NCBI GenBank assembly: GCA_003552325.1
Contig: PUKM01000007.1
Coordinates: 1 to 47,124 of the forward strand
Source of the DNA: Natrialbaceae archaeon
GTDB taxonomy: Archaea; Halobacteriota; Halobacteria; Halobacteriales; Natrialbaceae
Reading direction: 5' to 3'
Length of the DNA stretch: 47,124 nt
Below, in pieces: positions 26,830 to 35,527 of the stretch. Positions within the stretch are counted from its first letter, which is position 1. Each line of letters begins with the position of its first letter. The notes below the pieces were generated by a model, which had not been told where the DNA came from, searched no databases, and saw only the letters and a list, made by a program, of their open reading frames with translations. Made by a program: the position numbers and the translations under genes.

Positions 26830-28749
26830 ATGACGCGAATTCAACAAGTTGGTGCACTCGCGTTTGCGCTCGTACTCATCACGAGTATGGGCGTTGCGGC
26901 CGTTGGGACCTCCACGACGTTCGACTCGTCGCCCGACGATCCAATGGGTGCCCACGAAGCAGATGAAGTGTACGTCCTCGATGACGGTGACGCCGTCCTC
27001 GTTTACGAAGAAAGCCACGAAGACGACCCTGACGCCGATGCCGTCGCCGGTGAGTTTGGCATCGAAACCCAGGCTGGATTGATGCACACACTCTACAGTG
27101 CTGACTTCAGTGAGATGGACGACGAAGACGACCCTGGCGTCACCGGTGATATGACGATGTTCATGACGCCGGAGATGATCGGGAGCTCCGGTGACTTCAC
27201 GTTCAGCGACGAGGATGACGAGTTCGACGAGTTCGATGCAAGCGTCGACGTCGAGCAATCACCGGACGACTCCTACGCCGATATGAGCCTCTCGACGGTT
27301 ATCGAGGAGGAGAACTTCGTCGAAGAAGAGACCGTTTACGAGGTCGACGCCTCGAGTGAAACGACGGCAACGAGTCTGAGCACGACCGGTTCGATGACGA
27401 TCGAATCGGCCGAGGAGACTGAGGTCGAGATGGACGAGTCCATGTCCGTGACGCTCACACAGGACGGTGACACCTACGATCTTTCGGTCGACGAAACACG
27501 AACCGTCACCGATCACACCGCCCCCGAGTGGGAGACTGAAGCAGACGCCCAGGAAGCCCTCGAGCGGGAATACCAGGCTATCGCGATGAACCTCGGCGGT
27601 GACTTCGATCTCTCACTCGAGGCCCACGACTTCGACGACGCGACTAACGAAGTCGACCTCGAGTACGAGGTGACCTTCGACGGCGTTCAGGACCAACTCG
27701 CGGAAATGATCGCGATGGAACTCCAGCAGGACCCTGAACTCCAGCTCGATCCGGATGAGGCACAAGCAATGGCTGACCGTCTGGTCTCACTCGAGATCGA
27801 GGAGGCACACGTCTCCGCTGAGATGACCGGCAGCGATGTCGACGCCGAGTGGAACGTCGAACTCGACAACTACGACGAAGTCGTCTTGGGAGTCGTCGAA
27901 ATCGCCGAAGCGATCGACGAAGTCGACGACGAGATGGCCGACCAGTTCGACGAAGTGCGCGACATGCTCGAGGCACAGGCGGACGCTGACCTCGTCCAGA
28001 CGAACGAGTTCGAACTGGCAATGACCGAGCGACCGGAAGAGACCGAACTCGACATGGCGTACAGCGCCGACGCCGACAACTGGGCTGCGTACGTCGACGA
28101 GCTGGAAGACCGTGGTGTCGACCAGTTTGCCGCCGACGTCCAGTTCGATCTCGACGCCGAAACCGACGGCGACGAACTGACGCTCTCGTACGACTACGAG
28201 TCCAGTGAGGAAGCGATGCTCGAGCGCGCACTCGAGGAGATGGAGACGGTGATCGAGCAGGATCCGATGGTCGATGACGAGATGGCCGAGCCGATCGAGC
28301 AGTTCCGTAACGCCGAGTTCGAACTCGCCCGGACGGATATGGAGATCACCGAGGAGTCCGTGGAGTTCGAGGCGGCCATGTCGTTCGATGATATGACCGA
28401 ACTCGAGGGCGTGCCGTTCGAGACTGACGACGGCCTCACGGTCACGTCGATCCACGCCGAAACGGACGACGCGACGACGACGATGTACCTCACCGTCGAG
28501 GACTACGTCAGCGAAGACGCTGACGAGGACGAGGTTCGTGAACACGAAACTGCCGGTGACGAGACGGAGATTCACATCGACGACTGGGACCGCGAGTTCC
28601 CATCGATCGACGAGGATGCCGTCGAGTCCTACTTAGAGGAAGCGACTGCGGACGATGACGACAGCTCGCTCCTCGTCATCGCTGGGGCCGCTGTCGGCGG
28701 AATTGCTGTCCTCGGTGGGCTGTTTATCGCCTACCGAAAACTCGGCTAA
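26830..28749 (+). CDS. Large acidic exported protein with C-terminal membrane anchor
   Basis: I do not recognise a named family. The 639-aa protein has a Sec signal peptide (residues 1 to about 25, ending G-V-A-A-V-G), about 585 residues of extremely Asp/Glu-rich outside domain with many beta-type repeats, then one membrane helix near 613-635 and a short basic tail (Y-R-K-L-G). There is no PGF-CTERM tail, so it is anchored by the helix itself. A surface structural or binding role is likely. Start chosen from the TATA box at 26799-26807. Confidence 0.8.
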   Translation: MTRIQQVGALAFALVLITSMGVAAVGTSTTFDSSPDDPMGAHEADEVYVLDDGDAVLVYEESHEDDPDADAVAGEFGIETQAGLMHTLYSADFSEMDDEDDPGVTGDMTMFMTPEMIGSSGDFTFSDEDDEFDEFDASVDVEQSPDDSYADMSLSTVIEEENFVEEETVYEVDASSETTATSLSTTGSMTIESAEETEVEMDESMSVTLTQDGDTYDLSVDETRTVTDHTAPEWETEADAQEALEREYQAIAMNLGGDFDLSLEAHDFDDATNEVDLEYEVTFDGVQDQLAEMIAMELQQDPELQLDPDEAQAMADRLVSLEIEEAHVSAEMTGSDVDAEWNVELDNYDEVVLGVVEIAEAIDEVDDEMADQFDEVRDMLEAQADADLVQTNEFELAMTERPEETELDMAYSADADNWAAYVDELEDRGVDQFAADVQFDLDAETDGDELTLSYDYESSEEAMLERALEEMETVIEQDPMVDDEMAEPIEQFRNAEFELARTDMEITEESVEFEAAMSFDDMTELEGVPFETDDGLTVTSIHAETDDATTTMYLTVEDYVSEDADEDEVREHETAGDETEIHIDDWDREFPSIDEDAVESYLEEATADDDDSSLLVIAGAAVGGIAVLGGLFIAYRKLG

Positions 28750-28758
28750 AGACGTTCC

Positions 28759-28763
28759 TTTTT
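28759..28763 (+). terminator. T-tract after the surface protein gene
   Basis: Five T begin 10 nt past the stop codon, a plausible archaeal terminator that would also limit read-through into the convergent phosphoesterase gene. Confidence 0.35.
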
Positions 28764-28806
28764 CACCGTTCGATTCGGTTTCGGCTCGATCCCTCGAGTG
28801 GCTTCG

Positions 28807-29316
28807 CTACCGAGTCTCGACCAGCGAACGAAACCGGACGGTTTCATCGAGGGTGTTCAGGATGGCAACCGTTCGGTGCTGATCGGGGACGGTCGGGAAG
28901 TGGGCCCCGGGATTGAGGATCGTCGTTCGCCCGACCTCCTCGAGGCGACGTTCGTGATGGTGGCCGTGACAGACGACGTCGTAGGTTTCGCTTTCGGCGA
29001 GTGCTCGAACCTCTTCGAGGGATTCACCGTGAAGGGCGGCGATCGAGAGGCCGTCGAAGGTGAGATCGGCAAACCGACCGTGGAGTTCGCTTTCGCCGCC
29101 GAGATCGGCGAACGCGCTAGCGAGTCCGAGCCGTTCGCCGTCGTTGTTGCCCAGGACGCCGTGGACCTCGAACCGATCGAAGGCGGCGAGCAGCGGTGGG
29201 GCAACGAAGTCGCCACAGTGAACGATGACTTCGACGCCTTCCTCGGCGAAGACGCTGGCAGCGGCTTCGGCGGCCTCGACGTTGTCGTGCGTGTCGGCGA
29301 TAATACCAAGGTGCAT
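28807..29316 (-). CDS. YfcE/MJ0936-type metallophosphoesterase
   Basis: This 169-aa phosphodiesterase has the five metal-binding blocks in order: I-I-A-D-T-H-D-N (residues 5-12), H-C-G-D-F near 34, L-G-N-N-D near 58, A-L-H-G near 93 and C-H-G-H-H-H-E near 115. It is a compact cytoplasmic enzyme with unknown physiological substrate. A TATA box (TTGATATAGTT, 29336-29347, minus strand) supports the start. Confidence 0.93.
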   Translation of the reverse strand: MHLGIIADTHDNVEAAEAAASVFAEEGVEVIVHCGDFVAPPLLAAFDRFEVHGVLGNNDGERLGLASAFADLGGESELHGRFADLTFDGLSIAALHGESLEEVRALAESETYDVVCHGHHHERRLEEVGRTTILNPGAHFPTVPDQHRTVAILNTLDETVRFRSLVETR

Positions 29317-29336
29317 ACTCGAGGTGGCTGTCGGGA

Positions 29337-29346
29337 ACTATATCAA
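29337..29346 (-). promoter_or_regulatory. TATA box of the metallophosphoesterase gene
   Basis: On the minus strand TGATATAGTT sits 21-30 nt before the ATG at 29316. Confidence 0.55.
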
Positions 29347-29363
29347 GGTTCGGGGGCGGACCC

Positions 29364-30272
29364 CTATCCAAGCAGGGCGATCACCACGAGCAGGGTGGCA
29401 ACAGAGGCCACGGTCGTCGCGAAGACGTTCACCGAGGCGAACGGTGCGTCCCCACCGAGTTCGCTCGAGAACACGTACGTCGAGACGGCGGTAGGCATCG
29501 CGAGCATCACGACGGCGGCGGTGAAGGTATCACCGTCGGCACCCAACGCGGTGAACACGCCCCACGCGATAGCGGGCATACACGCCATTTTGAGTACCGT
29601 GACCGCGCCGGTCGTTCGGAGGTCGAGGCTGGGGAGGTCGACCTCGAGTGAGGCCCCGACACAGAGCACGGCGAGCGGGAGGGCGAAGCCGGCGAGGACG
29701 TCGAGGCCGGCGACGGCCGTCGCGTGGACCGGTACCCCTGCGGTGCCGACGATCATGCCAGCGAGGAGAGCGAGCAAGACCGGATTGCTCACCAGCCGTC
29801 GAACCTGCTGACGAACGGATGTCTCGGTGCCGTTGACGACGACCAGAATGGCGACGGTGAGCGGGACCTGGATCAGGGCCCCGATTCCGAGGATGACACT
29901 CGCGATTGCGGTCACGCTGTCGTCGAAGGTGGCGGCGATCAGCGGGACACCGAGGTAGCCCAGGTTGGCGTGATACGACTGGACGATGGCGACGCTTCGA
30001 CGCTCCTTCGAGACGAGGTGACGGTGCGTGAGTGAGGCAACACCTGCGGTGAGCACGAGGACGGTGGCGACGCCGGCCAGGAGCGTCGCCGAGACGATCG
30101 AGCCGATGGCCTGGTCGTAGGTCGCCACGAACAGGAGTGCGGGGAGGGCGACGTAGTAGGCGATCGCGTTCAGCGTGGCCGTTCGAGGGCCAGTGAGGAC
30201 GCCGCTCGTCCGCAGGCCCGTGCCGACGAGCAACAGGGCCAAAAGCGCGAGCAGTCGAAGGAGGACGTCCAT
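29364..30272 (-). CDS. AEC-family (auxin efflux carrier-like) transporter
   Basis: This 302-aa membrane protein has about ten hydrophobic segments and the AEC/membrane-transport-protein pattern, with N-A-I-A-Y-Y-V-A-L-P-A-L-L-F in the first third and N-P-V-L-L-A-L-L-A-G-M near the centre. The family exports organic anions; the substrate in haloarchaea is not known. It ends 47 bp upstream of the phosphoesterase gene on the same strand, but that gene has its own promoter. Confidence 0.85.
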   Translation of the reverse strand: MDVLLRLLALLALLLVGTGLRTSGVLTGPRTATLNAIAYYVALPALLFVATYDQAIGSIVSATLLAGVATVLVLTAGVASLTHRHLVSKERRSVAIVQSYHANLGYLGVPLIAATFDDSVTAIASVILGIGALIQVPLTVAILVVVNGTETSVRQQVRRLVSNPVLLALLAGMIVGTAGVPVHATAVAGLDVLAGFALPLAVLCVGASLEVDLPSLDLRTTGAVTVLKMACMPAIAWGVFTALGADGDTFTAAVVMLAMPTAVSTYVFSSELGGDAPFASVNVFATTVASVATLLVVIALLG

Positions 30273-30338
30273 ACTGCTTCGGAGCCGACTCGAGCATTTG
30301 ATCGTTCGGTTTCGGTCGGGAGCACCAGAACGGACAAG

Positions 30339-30349
30339 GCTTTAACGGC
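30339..30349 (+). promoter_or_regulatory. TATA box of srp54
   Basis: GGCTTTAACGG lies 22-32 nt before the ATG at 30371, consistent with a leaderless transcript. Confidence 0.6.
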
Positions 30350-30370
30350 GTCGCCGCGTATTTTCGTCAA

Positions 30371-31750
30371 ATGGTACTCGACGATCTCGGAAGCTCCCTC
30401 CGAGGCACCCTCGACAAACTCCGCGGGAAATCCCGTATCTCCGAGGAGGACGTCGAGGAGGTCGTCAAGGAGATCCAGCGGTCGTTGCTGTCGGCCGACG
30501 TGGACGTCTCCCTCGTGATGGAGCTCTCAGATAGCATCAAGAGCCGTTCACTCGAGGAAGAGCCACCCGCAGGCACACCGGCGCGGGATTTCGTTCTCCG
30601 TATCGTCTACGAGGAACTCGTCGACCTCATCGGTGAGTCCACGGAACTCCCCCTCGAGGAACAAACGATTCTCCTGGCGGGACTCCAGGGGTCGGGGAAG
30701 ACGACGACCTCCGCGAAGATGGCCTGGTGGTTCTCGACGAAGGGACTCAGGCCGGCAGTGATCCAGACCGACACCTTCCGTCCGGGCGCGTACGACCAGG
30801 CGAAAGAGATGTGTCGCCGTGCCGAAGTCGACTTTTATGGCGATCCCGACTGTGAGGACCCGGTCCAGATCGCCCGTGAGGGCCTCGAAGCGACGAGCGA
30901 GGCCGACGTCCACATCGTCGACACCGCTGGTCGACACGCTCTCGAGGAGGACTTGATCGACGAAATCGAGGACATCGAGGACGTCGTCGACCCTGACGTC
31001 GGGTTGTTGGTGCTCGACGCGGCCATCGGGCAGGGGGCGAAAGACCAGGCCCAACAGTTCGACGAATCGGTCGGCATCGACGGCGTCGTGATCACGAAAC
31101 TCGACGGGACGGCAAAAGGTGGTGGGGCACTCACTGCCGTCGATCAGACGGATTCCTCGATCGCGTTCCTGGGCACCGGCGAGGAGGTCCAGGATATCGA
31201 ACGGTTCGAACCGAACGGGTTCATCTCCCGACTGCTCGGCATGGGCGACCTCGCACAACTCGCCGAGCGCGTCGAGCGGGCGATGGAACAGACGGGTGTC
31301 GAGGAAGAGGACTGGGACCCCGAGGATATGCTCGAGGGACAGTTCACCCTCAAGGATATGCAAAAGCAAATGGAGGCGATGAACAACATGGGTCCACTCG
31401 ATCAGGTCCTCGATATGATCCCTGGCTTCGGTGGGGGGATCAAAGATCAACTCCCCGACGACGCGATGGACGTCACCCAGGATCGGATGCGGACGTTCGA
31501 GGTCATTATGGACTCGATGACCGACGCCGAAATGGAGTACCCACGGGCGGTCGGCGCGAGCCAGATCCGACGGATTGCTCGCGGGTCCGGAACGGACGAA
31601 GAGAGCGTCAGGGAACTGCTCCAGCAGTACAAAATGATGGAAAAGACGCTCAAGCAGTTCCAGGGGATGGGGTCGGACAAGGAGATGCAGCGGATGATGC
31701 AACAGATGCAACAGCAAGGTGGCGGCATGGGCGGCGGCCCCTTCGGCTGA
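30371..31750 (+). CDS. srp54: Signal recognition particle protein Srp54
   Basis: This GTPase binds signal sequences and 7S RNA and delivers ribosomes to the membrane receptor. The 459-aa protein has the N-domain bundle (1 to about 95), the P-loop G-L-Q-G-S-G-K-T-T-T near 103-112, D-T-A-G-R near 188, T-K-L-D-G-T-A-K-G-G near 243, and a methionine-rich M domain with R-R-I-A-R-G-S-G near residue 398. It ends in a Gly/Gln/Met-rich tail (M-M-Q-Q-M-Q-Q-Q-G-G-G-M-G-G-G). The matching SRP RNA gene is not in the window. Confidence 0.96.
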   Translation: MVLDDLGSSLRGTLDKLRGKSRISEEDVEEVVKEIQRSLLSADVDVSLVMELSDSIKSRSLEEEPPAGTPARDFVLRIVYEELVDLIGESTELPLEEQTILLAGLQGSGKTTTSAKMAWWFSTKGLRPAVIQTDTFRPGAYDQAKEMCRRAEVDFYGDPDCEDPVQIAREGLEATSEADVHIVDTAGRHALEEDLIDEIEDIEDVVDPDVGLLVLDAAIGQGAKDQAQQFDESVGIDGVVITKLDGTAKGGGALTAVDQTDSSIAFLGTGEEVQDIERFEPNGFISRLLGMGDLAQLAERVERAMEQTGVEEEDWDPEDMLEGQFTLKDMQKQMEAMNNMGPLDQVLDMIPGFGGGIKDQLPDDAMDVTQDRMRTFEVIMDSMTDAEMEYPRAVGASQIRRIARGSGTDEESVRELLQQYKMMEKTLKQFQGMGSDKEMQRMMQQMQQQGGGMGGGPFG

Positions 31751-31781
31751 ACAGGCAGTTCGTTCGTGCCCTCGAGCGGTC

Positions 31782-31786
31782 TTTTT
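31782..31786 (+). terminator. T-tract after srp54
   Basis: Five T begin 32 nt past the srp54 stop and could end its transcript. Confidence 0.3.
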
Positions 31787-31889
31787 ACTCGGTTTCTCGC
31801 CTTCGAACCACCCTTGAGACACTGCTATCCTCGAGACTCGAGGCGGGTCCCCGAAAGGATTATCCGCGGCTCCGTCCTACCGCTGGGCA

Positions 31890-31934
31890 ATGATTGTGCC
31901 TCGGGTACCGGGAGGTGAGTCGCCGTGGAGCTAA
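31890..31934 (+). CDS. Possible 14-codon upstream ORF overlapping the topA start
   Basis: ATG at 31890 opens a 14-codon frame (M-I-V-P-R-V-P-G-G-E-S-P-W-S) that ends TAA at 31932-31934, ten bases past the topA GTG. An AT-rich GGATTATCC at 31857-31865 is about 27-30 nt upstream of this ATG, the spacing of a leaderless start. The topA ribosome site lies inside it. It may couple translation, but the peptide is too short to judge. Confidence 0.35.
   Translation: MIVPRVPGGESPWS
31911..31918 (+). promoter_or_regulatory. Strong Shine-Dalgarno site that sets the topA GTG start
   Basis: GGAGGTGA is fully complementary to the conserved archaeal 16S rRNA tail and lies six bases before GTG 31925. Most genes in this window have no such site. 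It decides the topA start at GTG; the nearby ATG at 31890 is in another frame. Confidence 0.7.
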
Positions 31935-34414
31935 TTATTACGGAGAAGGATAACGCGGCGAGACGCATCGCCGATATCCTCAGCGGTGGATCGGCGTCGG
32001 CGACACGCGAGAACGGCGTCAACGTCTACGAATGGGGCGGTAAACGGTGTGTCGGGCTGTCGGGCCACGTCGTGGGCGTCGACTTCCCACCGGAGTACTC
32101 TGACTGGCGAGACGTCGAGCCCGTCGAACTCGTCGATGCCCAGATCGAAAAGACCGCCACCCAGGAGAACATCGTCGGCACGCTTCGGATTCTCGCAAGA
32201 CAGGCCGAACTCGTGACGATCGCGACGGACTACGATCGTGAAGGGGAACTCATCGGCAAGGAAGCCTACGAGATCGTCCGGGAGGTCAACGAAGACGTCC
32301 CGGTCAACCGCGTGCTGTTCTCCTCGATCACCGAGAACGAAGTCAAACGGGCGTTTGCCGACCCCGACGAGATCGATTTCGACCTCGCGGCCGCCGGCGA
32401 AGCTCGCCAGATCATCGACCTCGTCTGGGGGGCCGCGCTCACGCGATTTCTCTCGCTCTCATCGGGCCAACTCGGCAACGACTTCATCTCCGTCGGCCGG
32501 GTCCAGAGTCCGACCCTGAAGCTCATCGTCGACCGGGAACGGGAAATCGAGGCGTTCGACCCCGAATCGTACTGGGAGCTCTTCACTGACCTCTTCACGG
32601 CGGACGACGAGACCTTCGACGCTCAGTACTTCTACTACGACGAAGACGACAACGAGGCCGAACGCGTCTGGGAAGAAGCCGACGCCGAAGCCGCCTACGA
32701 GACGCTCTCGAGCACCGATCGGGCGACGGTCTCGAGCGTCAACGGTCGCCGACGGACGGACACTCCGCCGGAACCGTTCAACACCACACAGTTCATCCGG
32801 GCTGCGAGCGCGATTGGCTTCTCGGCCCAGCGGGCGATGTCGATCGCCGAGGACCTCTATACGGCAGGCTACATCACGTATCCGCGGACGGACAACACGG
32901 TCTATCCGGACGACCTCGAGGTCGAGACCCTGCTCGATTCGTTCGTCGGCCATCCCGTCCTCGGCGAGAGTGCCGAATCACTCCTCGAGGCCGACGAGGA
33001 CCTCGTTCCGACCGAAGGCGACGAGGAGACGACCGACCACCCCCCGATTCATCCGACGGGCGAAATTCCGGCTCGCGGCGGCGACGTGAACGACGACGAG
33101 TGGAAGGTGTACGAGCTCGTCGTCAGGCGATTCTACGCGACGGTCGCGCAAGCGGCCGTCTGGGAGCACCTCAAAGTCATCGCCGACGCCGAGGGCTGTC
33201 TGCTCAAAGCAAACGGCAAACGGCTCGTCGAGCCCGGCTACCACGCGGTGTATCCGTACTTCAGCACCACTGAAAACTTCGTTCCAGCCGTCGAGGAAGG
33301 CGAGACGCTGCACCTTACAGACGTCGAACTCGAGGCCAAAGAGACCCAACCGCCACGACGGTACGGTCAATCTCGACTCATTGAGACCATGGAGTCGATG
33401 GGAATCGGGACCAAATCGACACGCCACAACACGCTCGAGAAGCTCTATGACCGTGGGTACATCGAGAGCGACCCACCGCGGCCGACTCAGTTGGCGATGG
33501 CCGTCGTCGACGCCGCCGAGCAGTACGCAGACCGGGTCGTCAGCGAGGAGATGACGGCCCAGCTCGAGGCCGATATGGACGCGATTGCCCGCGGCGATGC
33601 AACCCTCGATGACGTCACCGACGACTCACGGGAGATGCTCGAAACCGTGTTCGACCAGCTTGAGGCCTCCCGTGAGGAGGTTGGTGACCACTTGCGAAAA
33701 TCCCTGAAAGCCGACAAGCGCCTGGGGCCGTGTCCAGAATGTGGCGAGGACCTCTTGGTTCGACGGAGCCGATACGGCTCGTACTTCATCGGCTGTGACG
33801 GCTATCCGGACTGTGAACACACCTTCCCGTTGCCCTCGACGGGCAAGCCACTCATCCTCGAGGAGGTCTGTGATGATCACGACCTCCACGAGGTAAAGAT
33901 GCTCGCGGGCCGCCAGACGTTCGTCCACGGCTGTCCGTTATGTAAGGCCGAGGCCGCCGGTGAAGGGCCCGTGCTCGGTCGGTGTCCCGACTGTGGCGAC
34001 GAACACGACGGCGAACTCGCGGTCAAAACGCTCCAGAGTGGCTCACGGCTGGTCGGGTGTACGCGCTATCCCGACTGTGAGTATTCGCTTCCACTGCCAC
34101 GACGCGGGGACATCGAAGTGACCGAGGCGATCTGTGACGACCACGAGCTTCCCGAACTCGTCATCCACAACGGCGACGAGCCCTGGGAACTGGGCTGTCC
34201 GATCTGTAATTACCAGGAGTTCCAGGCCAGAGAGGCCGAAAGCGGCTCCGCACTCGAGTCGATCGACGGGATCGGCGCCAAAACCGTGGAGAAACTGGCG
34301 GCAGCGGGGATCGATTCACTCGATGATCTGACCGATGCCGATCCGGAGACCGTGGCTGACTCAGTCGACGGCGTGAGTGCAGACCGGATCCGTTCCTGGC
34401 AGGCGAAAGCCTAG
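31925..34414 (+). CDS. topA: DNA topoisomerase I
   Basis: This type IA enzyme relaxes negative supercoils through a 5'-phosphotyrosine intermediate. The 829-aa protein starts with a Toprim domain (M-E-L-I-I-T-E-K-D-N ... D-Y-D-R-E-G-E near residue 101), and the catalytic tyrosine is Tyr319 in Y-I-T-Y-P-R-T-D-N. Behind the core are three C-terminal zinc modules (C-P-E-C-G near residue 600, then H-G-C-P-L-C and C-P-D-C-G, C-P-I-C) and a terminal helix-hairpin-helix domain (I-D-G-I-G-A-K-T-V-E-K-L). The HhH fusion is typical of haloarchaea. The GTG start is supported by the ribosome site at 31911-31918. Confidence 0.95.
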   Translation: MELIITEKDNAARRIADILSGGSASATRENGVNVYEWGGKRCVGLSGHVVGVDFPPEYSDWRDVEPVELVDAQIEKTATQENIVGTLRILARQAELVTIATDYDREGELIGKEAYEIVREVNEDVPVNRVLFSSITENEVKRAFADPDEIDFDLAAAGEARQIIDLVWGAALTRFLSLSSGQLGNDFISVGRVQSPTLKLIVDREREIEAFDPESYWELFTDLFTADDETFDAQYFYYDEDDNEAERVWEEADAEAAYETLSSTDRATVSSVNGRRRTDTPPEPFNTTQFIRAASAIGFSAQRAMSIAEDLYTAGYITYPRTDNTVYPDDLEVETLLDSFVGHPVLGESAESLLEADEDLVPTEGDEETTDHPPIHPTGEIPARGGDVNDDEWKVYELVVRRFYATVAQAAVWEHLKVIADAEGCLLKANGKRLVEPGYHAVYPYFSTTENFVPAVEEGETLHLTDVELEAKETQPPRRYGQSRLIETMESMGIGTKSTRHNTLEKLYDRGYIESDPPRPTQLAMAVVDAAEQYADRVVSEEMTAQLEADMDAIARGDATLDDVTDDSREMLETVFDQLEASREEVGDHLRKSLKADKRLGPCPECGEDLLVRRSRYGSYFIGCDGYPDCEHTFPLPSTGKPLILEEVCDDHDLHEVKMLAGRQTFVHGCPLCKAEAAGEGPVLGRCPDCGDEHDGELAVKTLQSGSRLVGCTRYPDCEYSLPLPRRGDIEVTEAICDDHELPELVIHNGDEPWELGCPICNYQEFQAREAESGSALESIDGIGAKTVEKLAAAGIDSLDDLTDADPETVADSVDGVSADRIRSWQAKA

Positions 34415-34690
34415 AGCGATTGGTTTGGAGACGCAGACGGGTAAGGAGTCCTCACTCGTCCTCGAGTGCGCAGGTACGTCTCGGCAGTCTGTTGGTGGCG
34501 GGAGAGCGTGGACGAAAGACGAGCGGGAGGTGGACCACTCGTTCCCGGGAAACGAGCGGCGATGTGGCGACGGGCCGGGACGACGCGCAGATGCCGGTCG
34601 TGACGTGAAAAGCGTCGGTAACCGGCATCTACACCTTGGTGAGCGAGTACATAAATACACAGCGGTCGGCGTGGACAGTATCTCGGCCAC
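34415..34690. other. 276-bp structured intergenic region, possible small transcript on the minus strand
   Basis: Three hairpins stand close together: CACTCG-TCCT-CGAGTG, CTCGTT-CCCGGGA-AACGAG, and a nested one with outer arms GATGCCGGT (34590-34598) and ACCGGCATC (34621-34629) around GACG/CGTC. On the minus strand GTATTTATG (34651-34659) is a good TATA box. It would start a transcript near 34628, where an ATG opens a 58-codon frame to 34452. The frame is Arg-rich and acid-poor, unlike other proteins here, so a non-coding RNA or a longer 3' leader is as likely. Confidence 0.45.
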
Positions 34691-35527
34691 TCACAACCGG
34701 CGGTCCCGGAGCGGTGGGAACGTCTCACGCGTCTCCTCGACGACGGCCGGATCGATCTCCGTGATCACCATCGCTGGGTCGTCACGGCTCGAGGCGAGGA
34801 TCGTTCCCCAGGGGTCGTACACCGTCGAGTGTCCAAGTAGGGTGGCGTCGTCGAACGTTCCGGTTCCGTTGATCGTTGCGAGGTAACACTGGTTCTCGAT
34901 GGCCCGAGCCTTCGAAAGGGTCTGCCAGTGCTCGAGGCGGGGATACGGCCAGGCGCTTGGGACGAGGAGCAGGTCAGCGCCCTGGTCGATGAGCCGACGA
35001 TAGAGTTCGGGAAAGCGCAGGTCATAGCAGGTACTGACGCCAATGGTGAAGCCACACAGGTCCGTCGTCTCGGTCCGTTCACCCGGGACCAACAGCTCCG
35101 TTTCCGCCGAGCCGTAGCCAAAGAGGTGGTGTTTCCGAAAGACGAGTTCGATCGATCCAGCCGAGGATATGAGCGCGGTCGTGTTCGCGTACCCTGCTTC
35201 GGCCGGCGTCTCGTCCGTCTCAGTTGCAGCGAGGTCTTCGACGAAACTGCCAGCCAACACGGCGATATCGTTGGCCGCTGCGGTCTCCCGTAGCGCGGTG
35301 ATCGTCGCTCCCTCGAGCGGTTCCGCCGACTCCTCGTAGACGTCGAACGCGAAGTATCCCACGGTGAAGAGTTCGGGGAGACAGACGAGGTCGGCCCCAC
35401 GCCCGGCTGCCGTCTCGATTGCCCGACGGGCGGCTGCCAGATTCTGCTCGGGCTCGCGTGGTTCGATCTCGAGTTGCGCCAGTGCCAACGTGACTGCGTC
35501 CGATGTGGGTGTCAGCGAGGGAGTCAT
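34691..35527 (-). CDS. Carbon-nitrogen hydrolase (nitrilase superfamily amidase)
   Basis: This 278-aa protein has the Glu-Lys-Cys catalytic triad in its family blocks: C-L-P-E-L-F (Glu near residue 50), F-R-K-H-H-L-F (Lys near 132) and V-S-T-C-Y-D-L-R-F-P-E-L (Cys near 166). It hydrolyses an amide, possibly as an omega-amidase, in the cytoplasm; the substrate is not known. The ATG overlaps the stop of the SRPBCC gene (ATGA at 35524-35527), so the pair is translationally coupled. Confidence 0.9.
   Translation of the reverse strand: MTPSLTPTSDAVTLALAQLEIEPREPEQNLAAARRAIETAAGRGADLVCLPELFTVGYFAFDVYEESAEPLEGATITALRETAAANDIAVLAGSFVEDLAATETDETPAEAGYANTTALISSAGSIELVFRKHHLFGYGSAETELLVPGERTETTDLCGFTIGVSTCYDLRFPELYRRLIDQGADLLLVPSAWPYPRLEHWQTLSKARAIENQCYLATINGTGTFDDATLLGHSTVYDPWGTILASSRDDPAMVITEIDPAVVEETRETFPPLRDRRL

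Noticed and set aside
34415..34690. RNase P RNA or SRP RNA in the structured gap after topA
   Set aside because: I looked for the conserved RNase P core and the SRP helix-8 loop on both strands and found neither.
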